DNA of 62,675 bases, taken from contig UQLZ01000008.1 in the NCBI GenBank assembly GCA_900541935.1, positions 1 through 62,675 on the forward strand, in the 5' to 3' direction. This DNA is from an uncultured Prevotellaceae bacterium (GTDB lineage: Bacteria > Bacteroidota > Bacteroidia > Bacteroidales > Muribaculaceae). A program made the translations under genes and the position numbers. Of this stretch, positions 46,401 to 54,541 are shown one piece after another. The notes beneath the pieces were generated by a model, which searched no databases, was not told where the DNA came from, and worked only from the letters and a program-made list of their open reading frames with translations. Every line of letters starts with the position of its first letter. Positions within the stretch are counted from its first letter, which is position 1.

Positions 46401-46898
46401 CCGAAATGCGGCAAGGCAATGAAGCAGGTAGCAGCAACTATCTCTGCCCTTTCACAAGCCGAAATCCTTGAATTTGAGAAAAACGGTTCTTACACTGTTA
46501 ACGTTGACGGCAATGATATCGCTATCGATGCAACTGACGTAGAAATCTTCTCTCAAGACATTCCTGGATGGTTGGTTGCAAACGAAGGCAGCCTAACTGT
46601 TGCTCTCGACATCACTCTTACAGAAGAACTTAAGGCAGAAGGTATTGCCCGTGAAATCGTTAACAGAATCCAGAACATCAGAAAAGATCTCAACTTCGAC
46701 ATAACAGACCGTATTGATGTTATTATTTCTCATAACGAAAACACAGACAAGGCTATCGAGCAATATCAAGACTACATTGCAAAACAAGTTCTTGCCAACA
46801 GTGTGACTATCGGTGATATCAAAGAAGAAGACCAAATCAAGTTGACTAAAATGGAAGAATATGGCGACATTTCCGTCTCCATAAAGATTTCAAAATAG
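43401..46898 (+). CDS. ileS: Isoleucyl-tRNA synthetase
   Basis: Class Ia aminoacyl-tRNA synthetase charging tRNA-Ile. 1165 residues from the ATG at 43401, chosen because the promoter lies between it and an upstream ATG. HIGH-type motif GIHH at 57-60 and KMSKR at 711-715 (NKMSKRLGNAVDPFG). The CP1 editing domain lies between them, with WTTTPWTLPSNTAL and the TGIVHIAPTFGADD segment; the C-terminal half is the anticodon-binding helical domain. There is no cysteine zinc cluster at the C-terminus, consistent with the long eukaryote-like IleRS group rather than the MupA-sensitive short group, but that is inference. Heads a block with the dksA-like gene and lspA. Confidence 0.97.
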   Translation: MKQKFNEYNSFNLSDINKEVLNKWDEEKVFAASMKEREGCPSFVFYEGPPSANGMPGIHHVMARTIKDIFCRYKTMKGFHVKRKAGWDTHGLPVELGVEKNLGITKEDIGKKISVDDYNSACRKEVMKYTKEWEDLTHKMGYWVDTKDPYITYDNRYIESVWWLLQQIYNKGYLYKGYTIQPYSPAAGTGLSSHELNQPGCYRDVKDTTCVAQFLIKEPKPEMAQWGTPYFLAWTTTPWTLPSNTALCVGPKIDYVAVQTYNAYSGEKITVVLAKPLLYNHFNKKAEELSLEDYKPGDKLVPFKVVGEYKGPELVGMKYEQLFPWVKPVETDENGNWTPAEDKAFRVIAGDYVTTEDGTGIVHIAPTFGADDAFVAKQAGIPSLFMINKKGETRPMVDFTGKFFLTEELDEKFVADCVNIDLYKAHEGNWVKNAYDPQFTVNNRYDEEAAQKAENLDIVLCMELKQDKKVFKIEKHVHNYPHCWRTDKPVLYYPLDSWFIKTTASRDRLIELNKQINWKPQSTGTGRFGKWLENLNDWNLSRSRYWGTPLPIWRSEDGTAEKCIGSVEELYNEIEKAVAAGVMTSNPYKDKGFIPGVYTAENYDKIDLHRPYVDDIVLVSDNGAPMKRELDLIDVWFDSGSMPYAQIHYPFENKEAFDNKEVFPADFIAEGVDQTRGWFFTLHAIAGMIFDNVSYKSVISNGLVLDKNGNKMSKRLGNAVDPFGSIEKNGTDPLRWYMISNSSPWDNLKFDEAGVAEVSRKFFGTLYNTYSFFALYANVDGFDNSAEQIEYSKRPEIDRWILSLLGSLIKEVESDLDDYEPTKAARAISEFVTDNLSNWYVRLNRTRFWRGEMTEDKLSAYQTLYKCLETVALLIAPFSPFYADKLYRDLTLATTGEEKSVHLAFFPKADDVIDKHLEEEMKFAQDITSMVLALRRKANLKVRQPLMAIMIPVIDNEQKETIDAMSQLIMGEVNVKEIRYVRSEDGILVKKVKPDFKKLGPKCGKAMKQVAATISALSQAEILEFEKNGSYTVNVDGNDIAIDATDVEIFSQDIPGWLVANEGSLTVALDITLTEELKAEGIAREIVNRIQNIRKDLNFDITDRIDVIISHNENTDKAIEQYQDYIAKQVLANSVTIGDIKEEDQIKLTKMEEYGDISVSIKISK

Positions 46899-46929
46899 AA
46901 TATACATAAACCCTTAAAATCATTGCACT

Positions 46930-47307
46930 ATGGCAGAAAAAACTCGATATTCAGATAGTGAATTGCAAGAATTTAAAGAAATAATTCTTGCAAAGTTAGA
47001 GAAAGCATATAAAGATTACGAATTGCTTAAAAGTGAAGTGACTAACGCAGACGGCAATGACACTGCTGATACATCTCCAACATTCAAGGTACTTGAAGAA
47101 GGAGCAACAACTCTCAATAAAGAAGAGTCAGGCAGACTGGCACAACGCCAGATGAAATTCATTCAACACCTAAAAGCAGCATTAGTCCGTATTGAAAACA
47201 AGACATACGGCATTTGCAGGGAAACAGGACAACTGATTCCGAAGGAGCGTCTTAGAGCAGTTCCTCACGCAACTTTGAGCATAGAAGCAAAACAAGACAA
47301 AAAATAA
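46930..47307 (+). CDS. TraR/DksA-family protein with degenerate zinc finger
   Basis: A 125-residue protein with a coiled-coil N-terminal half and the DksA-type C-terminal motif YGICRETGQLIPKERLRAVPHATLSI. DksA/TraR proteins bind the RNA polymerase secondary channel and modulate initiation with ppGpp. Here only one of the usual four zinc cysteines is present, the other positions being Thr/Gly, Val/Pro and Leu/Ser, a pattern seen in Bacteroidetes homologues. Its stop codon overlaps the lspA start by one base (TAATG), so the two are translationally coupled. Confidence 0.9.
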   Translation: MAEKTRYSDSELQEFKEIILAKLEKAYKDYELLKSEVTNADGNDTADTSPTFKVLEEGATTLNKEESGRLAQRQMKFIQHLKAALVRIENKTYGICRETGQLIPKERLRAVPHATLSIEAKQDKK

Positions 47308-47957
47308 TGCGTAATAAAATCTCAAATGGATATCTGGCGGCAATTATAATTCTACTGGTTATAATTGCCGACCAGTTATTAAAAATATGGGTAAAAACCA
47401 ATTTCTACCTTTACGAATCATTTGAAATCACAAGTTGGTTCAAATTGAATTTCGTGGAAAATCCAGGGATGGCATTTGGCATTGAATTAGGGAGCAAACT
47501 ATTCCTTACTATTTTCAGAATAGCCGCATCCATCGCCCTAATTTATGTCATTATGAAGATTAGAAATAACCCAAAGTACACTCGCGGGTTCTTTGTTTGC
47601 CTATCATTAGTAACAGCAGGCGCAATAGGAAACCTAATTGACTGTATGTTCTACGGGCTTATTTTCGATGAATCAACGCCCTACACAATATCAACCATCT
47701 TCCCTGAAGCGGGTGGCTATGGAACTTTCCTACATGGAAAAGTTGTAGATATGTTCTATTTCCCCTTATGCTCATGGGATTGGCCTTCCTGGTTGCCGTT
47801 TGTTGGAGGAGAGCATTTTATTTTCTTCCAACCTGTATTCAATATTGCAGACGCGGCTATCTCCGTAGGTATGATTGCTCTCATTCTCTTCTATCACAGA
47901 TACTGGGCTCAATCAGACAACAAGGCAGATATTAAAAACACATCAGAAACAAAATAA
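47307..47957 (+). CDS. lspA: Lipoprotein signal peptidase (signal peptidase II)
   Basis: Inner-membrane aspartyl protease that removes lipoprotein signal peptides. The 216 residues have four hydrophobic segments; the N-terminal motif is ADQLLKIWV and the conserved VENPGMAFGI lies at 50-59. Catalytic aspartates are Asp149 in GKVVDMFYF and Asp182 in FNIADAAIS. The loop between GNLID and VVDM is enlarged compared with E. coli, as usual in Bacteroidetes. Coupled to the DksA-like gene and followed by a lipoprotein gene 2 bp later. Confidence 0.95.
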   Translation: MRNKISNGYLAAIIILLVIIADQLLKIWVKTNFYLYESFEITSWFKLNFVENPGMAFGIELGSKLFLTIFRIAASIALIYVIMKIRNNPKYTRGFFVCLSLVTAGAIGNLIDCMFYGLIFDESTPYTISTIFPEAGGYGTFLHGKVVDMFYFPLCSWDWPSWLPFVGGEHFIFFQPVFNIADAAISVGMIALILFYHRYWAQSDNKADIKNTSETK

Positions 47958-47958
47958 C

Positions 47959-48732
47959 ATGAAATATTTGCCGATAGTTCTAATTTCAACATTGCTGCTT
48001 TTTGCTTCGTGCAAAAAGACTCCTGACCATGTTATCCCAGAGGGTGACATGGCAGAACTCTTGGCAGATCTCCAAATTGCTGATGCTGTCATAGAAATAA
48101 ACCGACAAGAATATCCAGACGAGCAACAAAGGATGCAGTTAAGATATTCAATCTTAAATGAACACGGCTTTACTGAGGAGCAGTTCGACACTTCCCTTAT
48201 TTGGTATGGCCACAATCTCGACATTTATAAAACCGTTTGTGAAAACACAGTCAAAATTCTTGAAAGTCGCCAAAAGGATATTATTGCCGAAGCAAAAGAA
48301 GCAGGTGAAAAACTAACCATGGCGGGTGACAGTATTGATATATGGCAAATTGGGAAAAACGCAATATTTGAAAGAAAGCGTATCGGAGACTATGCTCATT
48401 TCAACTTTGCAATTGCCGCAGATGAAAACAGTAAGCCTGGTGACAAATACGAATGGAGACTGTTTTTGAAAAATGCTTCTGAAAATGGGAACGCCCTAAT
48501 TGGCATTGACTACGCAGACGGAACATCTGACATAGTCAAGCGGGAACTCAGAGCAAATGAACTGCTCAAACTAAATATTCAAAGTGACTCAAATCTAAAT
48601 GTAAGCAGAGTATTTGGAACAATGATGTATAAACTAAAAGAAGATGCTGTTTTCCTTGACAGTATGACTTTATACCGCTCACGCCTTAATAGCGGTCACT
48701 ATCACCGCTATGGAACAAAACACATAAAATAA
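47959..48732 (+). CDS. DUF4296 lipoprotein
   Basis: A 257-residue lipoprotein: MKYLPIVLISTLLLFAS-C signal with lipobox FASC. DUF4296 domain (about 28-115: VIPEGDMAELLADLQIADAV, then LIWYGHNLDIYKTV). The C-terminal half is beta-rich and not recognised. The in-frame start further upstream (47875) lies inside lspA, so the ATG at 47959, 2 bp after lspA, is chosen. Function unknown. Its stop overlaps the next start by one base. Confidence 0.87.
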   Translation: MKYLPIVLISTLLLFASCKKTPDHVIPEGDMAELLADLQIADAVIEINRQEYPDEQQRMQLRYSILNEHGFTEEQFDTSLIWYGHNLDIYKTVCENTVKILESRQKDIIAEAKEAGEKLTMAGDSIDIWQIGKNAIFERKRIGDYAHFNFAIAADENSKPGDKYEWRLFLKNASENGNALIGIDYADGTSDIVKRELRANELLKLNIQSDSNLNVSRVFGTMMYKLKEDAVFLDSMTLYRSRLNSGHYHRYGTKHIK

Positions 48733-49067
48733 TGAGACTTCTTGCTCACTACACTATCTTTGGTGAAGATATCTTCAACCTTCACACTTTTGATATCGAA
48801 AAAGGTAATATAAAGCATAACAGAGTTGCAGGAGAAACAGCTCATACTGCATTCATTCAAGGAATACTTATATTTGCCAGACATTTGACAGAGGACAAAA
48901 TTTCTGAAATAAACAACATAGTGGCGGAAAACAAAACAGAAAGCCTTCGAATTATTGCTGAGAAAATTGCCGCCTACCTAATAGAAAATAAAATGACATT
49001 CGATGAAAATAATGATTTTTCATTGCTAATATCTACCTATCCAGACTTTATCCTGTCAAAATTATAA
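48732..49067 (+). CDS. Conserved hypothetical protein following DUF4296
   Basis: A 111-residue soluble protein (RLLAHYTIFGEDIFNLHTFD...), beginning at the last base of the preceding gene's stop (TAATG). No motif, signal or transmembrane segment. Its coupling to the lspA/DUF4296 genes marks it as real and part of that operon. Function not recognised. Confidence 0.7.
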   Translation: MRLLAHYTIFGEDIFNLHTFDIEKGNIKHNRVAGETAHTAFIQGILIFARHLTEDKISEINNIVAENKTESLRIIAEKIAAYLIENKMTFDENNDFSLLISTYPDFILSKL

Positions 49068-49137
49068 ATTTAGCCATTTTTTATTTATAAGTTGCAAGCA
49101 AATATTTTTTTCTTGAGCAACACACATAAAAATTTAG

Positions 49138-49145
49138 TAACTTTG
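49138..49145 (+). promoter_or_regulatory. Bacteroides-type -7 element for purU
   Basis: TAACTTTG, 22 bases before the GTG start at 49168. Confidence 0.6.
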
Positions 49146-49167
49146 CAAAAACGAACAATATAAAGAG

Positions 49168-50037
49168 GTGAATAAGAATAAACGCAATACAGCAATTTTG
49201 AGAATGCACTGTCCAGACCAGGCTGGCATTATCACTGTTATTACTGGTTTCATTAACGAAAACGGAGGTAACATCGTTTACCTCGACCAATATGTCGATC
49301 GGTTAAACGGAGTTTTCTATATGAGAATAGAATGGGAACTCGACAATTTTGTTATCCCTAAAGAAAAAATCAGCGACTACTTTAATACTTTATACGCCCA
49401 ACGATATGAAATGTCTTTCCATATCAGTTTCTCTGAGAGAATACAAAGGATGGCAATCTTTGTATCAAAAATGTCACACTGCATATATGACCTATTGGCA
49501 AGATATACTGCAGGCGAATGGGATGTTGAAATTCCTTTAATCATCAGCAACCATCCTGATTTGGAAATTATAGGAAAGCAATTTAATATACCATTTGAAG
49601 TTTTTCCAATTACAAAAGAAAACAAGGCAGAACAAGAAGCTAAAGAATTTGAATTGCTTGAAAAGTATAATATCGACTTTATCGTTCTTGCAAGGTACAT
49701 GCAAGTGCTTTCCGAAGACTTTATAAACCGCTATCCAAACAGGATTATCAACATACACCACTCTTTTCTCCCCGCATTTATTGGTGCAAAACCATACCAC
49801 CAAGCATACGAAAGAGGAGTTAAACTCATCGGAGCAACAAGCCACTACGTCACAACAGAACTTGATGCAGGTCCTATCATTGAACAAGATATTGTTAGAA
49901 TAACCCATAAGGATCTTCCTCAAGATTTGGTTCATAAAGGCCGTGACCTTGAGAAAATCGTACTTTCTCGTGCTGTTGAGAAGCATATACAGAGAAAAAT
50001 TCTCACTTATAAGAACAAGACAATTATATTCAGTTGA
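49168..50037 (+). CDS. purU: Formyltetrahydrofolate deformylase
   Basis: Hydrolyses 10-formyl-THF to formate and THF, balancing one-carbon pools. The 289 residues have an N-terminal ACT domain (about 8-80: ILRMHCPDQAGIITVITGF) and a formyltransferase-type catalytic domain with the motif HHSFLPAFIGAKPYHQAYERG and GATSHYVTTELDAGPII. No ATG fits; the frame starts at GTG 49168 directly after AAAGAG, giving the usual N-terminus length. ftsE begins 25 bp after the stop, so the genes may be co-transcribed. Confidence 0.93.
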   Translation: MNKNKRNTAILRMHCPDQAGIITVITGFINENGGNIVYLDQYVDRLNGVFYMRIEWELDNFVIPKEKISDYFNTLYAQRYEMSFHISFSERIQRMAIFVSKMSHCIYDLLARYTAGEWDVEIPLIISNHPDLEIIGKQFNIPFEVFPITKENKAEQEAKEFELLEKYNIDFIVLARYMQVLSEDFINRYPNRIINIHHSFLPAFIGAKPYHQAYERGVKLIGATSHYVTTELDAGPIIEQDIVRITHKDLPQDLVHKGRDLEKIVLSRAVEKHIQRKILTYKNKTIIFS

Positions 50038-50062
50038 TAAAATATTCAAAAAACCAGCAAAT

Positions 50063-50728
50063 ATGGCAAATATTATTGAATATAAAAAGGTTGAAATTAC
50101 TCGTGGCGAATTAATAGTAATAAAAGATGCCGACTTCTCTCTTGATAAAGGTGAATTTGTTTACCTCATTGGAAAAGTCGGTAGCGGGAAAAGCAGCCTT
50201 CTCAAAACCATGTATGCAGAAATACCAGTTTCTGAAGGAGAGGCAAGGGTTTTCAATTATGACCTCAACAAAATCAAGAAAAAAGAAATATTTGCACTTA
50301 GACGACAAATAGGAATCGTTTTTCAAGACTTTCAGTTATTAACCGATAGGTCGGTATATGACAACCTGCAATTCGTCTTACAAGCAACCGGCTGGAAAAG
50401 CAAGCAACTGATAGATGAAAGAATTGAAGAAGTGCTTAAAGAAGTTGGCATGAGCAATAAATCTTACAAAATGCCACACGAACTGTCTGGAGGAGAGCAG
50501 CAGCGAATCGCAATTGCCCGTGCTCTGCTAAACAAGCCTGAATTGATTATTGCCGATGAGCCTACAGGAAACCTCGACAATACAACAGGCAATCAAATTA
50601 TGCAATTATTGCATAATATCTGCAAAGAAGGAACTGCCGTCATAATGGCAACACACAATATGCAGATAACAAAAGATTTCCCAGCAAGAATAGTATCTTG
50701 CGAAAACAAAAAAATAGTAAATATATAA
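50063..50728 (+). CDS. ftsE: Cell-division ABC ATPase FtsE
   Basis: A 221-residue ABC ATPase. Walker A is GKVGSGKSS (about 38-46), the Q-loop VFQDFQLL, signature LSGGEQQR and Walker B LIIADEPTGNLD are present. The size and FtsE-type sequence (FVYLIGKVGSGKSSLLKTMY) mark it as the ATPase that, with membrane partner FtsX, controls peptidoglycan hydrolases at the septum. ftsX is not next to it; in Bacteroidetes the two genes are often unlinked. The frame is open to 49943, but that would overlap purU extensively, so ATG 50063 is used. Confidence 0.88.
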   Translation: MANIIEYKKVEITRGELIVIKDADFSLDKGEFVYLIGKVGSGKSSLLKTMYAEIPVSEGEARVFNYDLNKIKKKEIFALRRQIGIVFQDFQLLTDRSVYDNLQFVLQATGWKSKQLIDERIEEVLKEVGMSNKSYKMPHELSGGEQQRIAIARALLNKPELIIADEPTGNLDNTTGNQIMQLLHNICKEGTAVIMATHNMQITKDFPARIVSCENKKIVNI

Positions 50729-50790
50729 TTTTCACTATACTTGCACAGGTAGGGACACGATTGCATAGACAAATTGTAAAACTATTTGAG

Positions 50791-50822
50791 TTTGCCAGTG
50801 CTATCCCATTTCGCTATCTTTG
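50791..50822 (+). promoter_or_regulatory. Promoter of the lysC-lysA-dapA operon (-33/-7)
   Basis: TTTG (50791-50794) and TATCTTTG (50815-50822), 20-bp spacer, 19 bases upstream of the lysC ATG. Confidence 0.75.
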
Positions 50823-50841
50823 CAGAAAATTTTAGAGAACG

Positions 50842-52155
50842 ATGAAAGTAATGAAATTTGGCGGAACGTCGGTTGGTTCTGCAGAAAGAATTAAAAATGT
50901 TGCCGAACTCATTTCAAAAAGAGGCAAAAACATTATTGTGTTGTCTGCAATGGCAGGAACTACTAATACTTTGGTAGAAATTAGCGATTATCTCTATAAA
51001 AAGAATGTTGACGGGGCTAAAGAAACCATCAACAATCTTGAAATGAAATATAAACAGACTATCAACGATTTATATTCAACAGAAACAGCAAAAGAAGAAG
51101 CATATTGTGAAATTAAAGCATGCTTCAACTATATCCGCTCTCTTTCCAAAGATATTTTCACGCTCTTTGAAGAAAAAGAAATACTCGCACAAGGTGAGAT
51201 TATGTCAACAGTGATGATGAACCTTTACCTTCGCGAAAACGGAATAAAATCGGAACTCCTTCCTGCTCTTGACTATATGAAAACTGACAAGAACGGAGAA
51301 CCAGACACAAACTACATCCGCCAACGCCTTAACAACCTGCTTGACAAGCATGAGGATGCTGAAATATTTATAACACAAGGATACATTTGCCGCAACGCAT
51401 ACGGCGAAATCGACAATTTGCAACGTGGTGGCAGCGATTTCTCGGCTTCTCTCGTTGGCGCAGCCATCAACGCCGAAGAAATCGAAATATGGACTGATAT
51501 TGACGGTATGCACAATAACGACCCTCGATACGTTGAAAACACTAAGCCTGTTGAAAAACTTAACTTTGAAGAGGCTGCCGAATTGGCTTACTTCGGTGCG
51601 AAAATCTTGCACCCAACATGTATCCAGCCGGCTAAACTAAACAATATCCCTGTTCGACTTCTTAACACTCTTGATCCAAACGCTAAAGGCACTCTTATCG
51701 GTAATGACTCTATCAGCAACCCTATCAAAGCAGTTGCCGCAAAAGACAATATTACAGCCATTAAAATAAAATCTGGCAGAATGTTGCTTGCATACGGTTT
51801 CCTTAGAAAGGTTTTTGAAATATTCGAGGCACACAAGACTGCAATCGATATGATTGTTACTTCTGAGGTAGGAGTATCTGTTACCATCGACTCTGAAAAG
51901 AACCTTGACAACATTCTTGAAGATTTAAGAAAATTCGGCACTGTTACTGTTGACCACGACATGGTTATCATCTGCGTTGTTGGTAATCTTGAATGGATGA
52001 ATAAAGGCTTTGAGGCAAAGGCCATAGAAGCACTGAAGGATATACCTGTCAGAATGATTTCTTACGGTGGCAGCAACTACAACATCTCATTCCTAATCAG
52101 AAAAGAAGACAAAACAAAGGCACTACAACTTCTTAGTCAAAAACTATTTTCATAA
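50842..52155 (+). CDS. lysC: Aspartate kinase
   Basis: First step of the aspartate family pathway (Asp to aspartyl-phosphate). The 437 residues begin MKVMKFGGTSVGSAERI (the amino-acid kinase motif), with GRGGSDFSA-like LQRGGSDFSASLVGAAI near 195-211 and WTDIDGMHNNDPR, and two C-terminal ACT domains (about 300-437) for feedback control. It is a single-function kinase, not fused to homoserine dehydrogenase. First of three genes (lysC-lysA-dapA, 5 and 11 bp gaps) making lysine and diaminopimelate for peptidoglycan. Confidence 0.95.
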   Translation: MKVMKFGGTSVGSAERIKNVAELISKRGKNIIVLSAMAGTTNTLVEISDYLYKKNVDGAKETINNLEMKYKQTINDLYSTETAKEEAYCEIKACFNYIRSLSKDIFTLFEEKEILAQGEIMSTVMMNLYLRENGIKSELLPALDYMKTDKNGEPDTNYIRQRLNNLLDKHEDAEIFITQGYICRNAYGEIDNLQRGGSDFSASLVGAAINAEEIEIWTDIDGMHNNDPRYVENTKPVEKLNFEEAAELAYFGAKILHPTCIQPAKLNNIPVRLLNTLDPNAKGTLIGNDSISNPIKAVAAKDNITAIKIKSGRMLLAYGFLRKVFEIFEAHKTAIDMIVTSEVGVSVTIDSEKNLDNILEDLRKFGTVTVDHDMVIICVVGNLEWMNKGFEAKAIEALKDIPVRMISYGGSNYNISFLIRKEDKTKALQLLSQKLFS

Positions 52156-52160
52156 TCTTT

Positions 52161-53315
52161 ATGACTACATTTCCTATAAATAAATTTGAAAATATTGAGA
52201 CTCCGTTCTACTTTTACGACACTGATTTACTGCGCAAGACCTTGACTATCGCAAAAGAATCAGCCGATAAAAGGAACTTTCATATTCACTATGCAGTCAA
52301 AGCAAATGCAAATCCTGTAATTCTTGACATAATAAAGAGTTACGGTTTTGGAGCAGACTGCGTTAGTGGCGGTGAAATAGAAGCCGCTATTAATGCGGGG
52401 TTCCCTGCTGATAAGATAATGTTTGCCGGTGTTGGTAAAACTGACAAGGAAATAATATTCGCTCTTGAAAATGGAATAAAATGCTTCAACGTTGAATCAA
52501 TTCCTGAACTAATCAACTTAAATGAGATTGCAGGAAGATTGAGCCGCATTGCTCGTATTGCTGTTAGAATAAACCCTAACGTTGATGCTCATACTCACCA
52601 ATACATAACAACCGGTCTTAGCGAAAACAAATTTGGCATAAATCTTGAAAATCTTGATGACTTTGTCAAAAAAGCCCTAAACATGAGCAATATCGACCTA
52701 TGTGGCGTTCACTTCCACATAGGCTCACAAATAAGGGAATTAACCCCATTTGAAACGCTTTGCGGTAAAATCAACGACATACTTGCTCACCTTAAAGAAT
52801 TAGGTGCAATAATTACAATCGTTGACGTTGGTGGAGGTTTGGGAATTAACTACAATGACCCAGACAACGAACTTATCCCAGACTTCGAAACATACATGAA
52901 TATTTTTGAAAAGAATATTCATATTGAAGAAAATCAAGAAATACATCTTGAACCAGGACGCTCTATTGTTGCTCAATGCGGCTCCCTGATAACAAAGGTA
53001 ACCTATGTCAAAGAAGGCTCTGTCAAAAAGTTTATCATTGTTGATGCCGGTATGACAGACCTAATAAGACCGGCTCTTTATCAGGCTCACCACAAAATTG
53101 AGAACCTGTCTTCCCACTCTGCAGTTGATGACGTTTACGACGTTGTTGGTCCTATTTGCGAATCTTCAGACTGCTTCAGTGAAGACGAAAGATTGCCACT
53201 CACTTCTCGCGGAGACCTGATTGCCCTACGCTCTGCAGGTGCTTACGGCGAAGTTATGGCGATGAGATACAACTGCCGCAACCTGCCTAACGCAGTGTTT
53301 AGCGACAACATTTAG
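52161..53315 (+). CDS. lysA: Diaminopimelate decarboxylase
   Basis: PLP-dependent last step of lysine synthesis from meso-diaminopimelate. The 384 residues carry the PLP lysine in HYAVKANANPVIL, HFHIGSQI, the glycine-rich DVGGGLGINY, and EPGRSIVAQCG, followed by GPICESSDCF with the catalytic Cys. Standard length for the fold-III family. Begins 5 bp after lysC and is followed 11 bp later by dapA. Confidence 0.95.
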   Translation: MTTFPINKFENIETPFYFYDTDLLRKTLTIAKESADKRNFHIHYAVKANANPVILDIIKSYGFGADCVSGGEIEAAINAGFPADKIMFAGVGKTDKEIIFALENGIKCFNVESIPELINLNEIAGRLSRIARIAVRINPNVDAHTHQYITTGLSENKFGINLENLDDFVKKALNMSNIDLCGVHFHIGSQIRELTPFETLCGKINDILAHLKELGAIITIVDVGGGLGINYNDPDNELIPDFETYMNIFEKNIHIEENQEIHLEPGRSIVAQCGSLITKVTYVKEGSVKKFIIVDAGMTDLIRPALYQAHHKIENLSSHSAVDDVYDVVGPICESSDCFSEDERLPLTSRGDLIALRSAGAYGEVMAMRYNCRNLPNAVFSDNI

Positions 53316-53326
53316 AACAAAAACTA

Positions 53327-54223
53327 ATGATTATGGCTCGACACATGAACCTTAGGGGTATGGGTGTAGCACTTATTACACCCTTCAAGGCAGACAAGTC
53401 GATAGATTTTCCCGCACTTGCAAAACTCCTTGAATATATAATTCAAAACAAAGCAGACTATATTGTCGTGCTTGGAACAACAGCCGAAACGGCAACTCTC
53501 ACAGAAGAAGAAAAAAATTTGGTAAAATCATTCGTTGTTGAACGTGTTAACAGAAGAGTTCCTCTCGTATTAGGTGTTGGCGGAAATAATACGCAAGCCC
53601 TTGTTGATTACTTAAAAAGCAACGACCTTTCCGACTTCAGCGCAATCCTTTCCGTTGTTCCATACTATAACAAGCCTTCACAAGAAGGAATATACCAGCA
53701 CTACAAGGCAATAGCAGAGGCTTCCCCGCTACCTGTCATTCTCTATAATGTTCCTGGCAGAACAGGCGTAAACATGACAGCAGAAACAACACTACGCCTT
53801 GCTCGTAAGTTTGATAACATTATTGCTATAAAAGAAGCGTCCGGTAATATTGTGCAAATGGACGATATTATCAAAAACAAACCAGAAAACTTCATGGTTA
53901 TATCTGGAGATGATGGAATAACATTCCCTTTGATAACGCTAGGCGCCGTAGGGGTTATTTCTGTAATAGGGAATGCTTTTCCAAGAGAATTTTCAAAAAT
54001 GGTTAGACTCGCTCTTGAAGGTGATTTCCAAAATGCTTTGCTTATCCACCACAGATTTACTGAATTATTCAGTCTTTTGTTTGTTGACGGCAATCCCGCT
54101 GGCGTTAAATGTCTTCTAAACGCAAAAGGCATGATTGAAAATGAATTACGTCTTCCTTTAGTCCCGACAAAAATTACAACATACGAGAAAATTCGAGATG
54201 TTTTGAATAAATTGGAAAATTAA
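53327..54223 (+). CDS. dapA: 4-hydroxy-tetrahydrodipicolinate synthase
   Basis: Condenses pyruvate with aspartate semialdehyde, committing flux to diaminopimelate. The 298 residues hold GTTAETATLTEEEK (substrate-binding Thr pair), VLYNVPGRTGVNM with the catalytic Tyr, and the Schiff-base lysine in AIKEASGNI. There are closely spaced in-frame starts at 53327, 53333 and 53345; the first is reported and the true one may be either of the latter. Last gene of the lysC-lysA-dapA operon; no clear terminator before the tRNA. Confidence 0.95.
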   Translation: MIMARHMNLRGMGVALITPFKADKSIDFPALAKLLEYIIQNKADYIVVLGTTAETATLTEEEKNLVKSFVVERVNRRVPLVLGVGGNNTQALVDYLKSNDLSDFSAILSVVPYYNKPSQEGIYQHYKAIAEASPLPVILYNVPGRTGVNMTAETTLRLARKFDNIIAIKEASGNIVQMDDIIKNKPENFMVISGDDGITFPLITLGAVGVISVIGNAFPREFSKMVRLALEGDFQNALLIHHRFTELFSLLFVDGNPAGVKCLLNAKGMIENELRLPLVPTKITTYEKIRDVLNKLEN

Positions 54224-54258
54224 TGCTCCAAAAATTTGCATAATTCAAAAAATACATA

Positions 54259-54266
54259 TACCTTTG
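54259..54266 (+). promoter_or_regulatory. Bacteroides-type -7 element for tRNA-Arg(TCT)
   Basis: TACCTTTG, 26 bases upstream of the tRNA 5' end. Confidence 0.6.
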
Positions 54267-54292
54267 CATCACTTTTTGGAGGAGATTTTTGG

Positions 54293-54366
54293 GGTCCAGT
54301 AGCTCAGCTGGATAGAGCAACAGCCTTCTAAGCTGTGGGTCGTGGGTTCGAATCCCGCCTGGATCA
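54293..54366 (+). tRNA. tRNA-Arg (anticodon TCT), inferred integration site
   Basis: A 74-nt cloverleaf: acceptor GGTCCAG with CTGGATC (one G.T), D arm with GCTCAGCTGGATAGAGC, anticodon stem CAGC(C)/(G)GCTG-like with loop CTTCTAA giving anticodon TCT, T arm GTGGG/CCCGC around TTCGAAT, discriminator A; CCA is not encoded. The gene is intact. It reads AGA codons. An integrase and a foreign-looking gene set begin right behind it, so its 3' half is the probable attachment (attL) core; the matching attR is outside the window. Confidence 0.93.
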
Positions 54367-54373
54367 CTCGAGG

Positions 54374-54410
54374 GTCATCACCTAAACAAGGTGGTGACTC
54401 TTTCTTTATG
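54374..54410 (+). terminator. Terminator of tRNA-Arg(TCT)
   Basis: A 10-bp stem (54374-54383 with 54389-54398, one G.T) with a 5-base loop, then a TCTTTCTTT tract. Between here and the integrase start at 54732 lie the int promoter and seven repeats; no other gene is seen. Confidence 0.75.
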
Positions 54411-54533
54411 TCTATACCTATCTAACACTCAGCGACTTGCATTTTGTAACTATTTGTCTTAGAATGTTTTAGCAATTTCCTTGCTAAATTATCCTGGTAC
54501 AAATTAGCATTTTTTAGTTTGAAATAATATGCC

Positions 54534-54541
54534 TAACTTTG
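54534..54541 (+). promoter_or_regulatory. Bacteroides-type -7 element for the integrase gene
   Basis: TAACTTTG; its last base is the first base of the first GGTACAC repeat, so whatever binds the repeats could block this promoter. The leader to the int ATG is about 185 nt and contains the other repeats. Confidence 0.55.
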
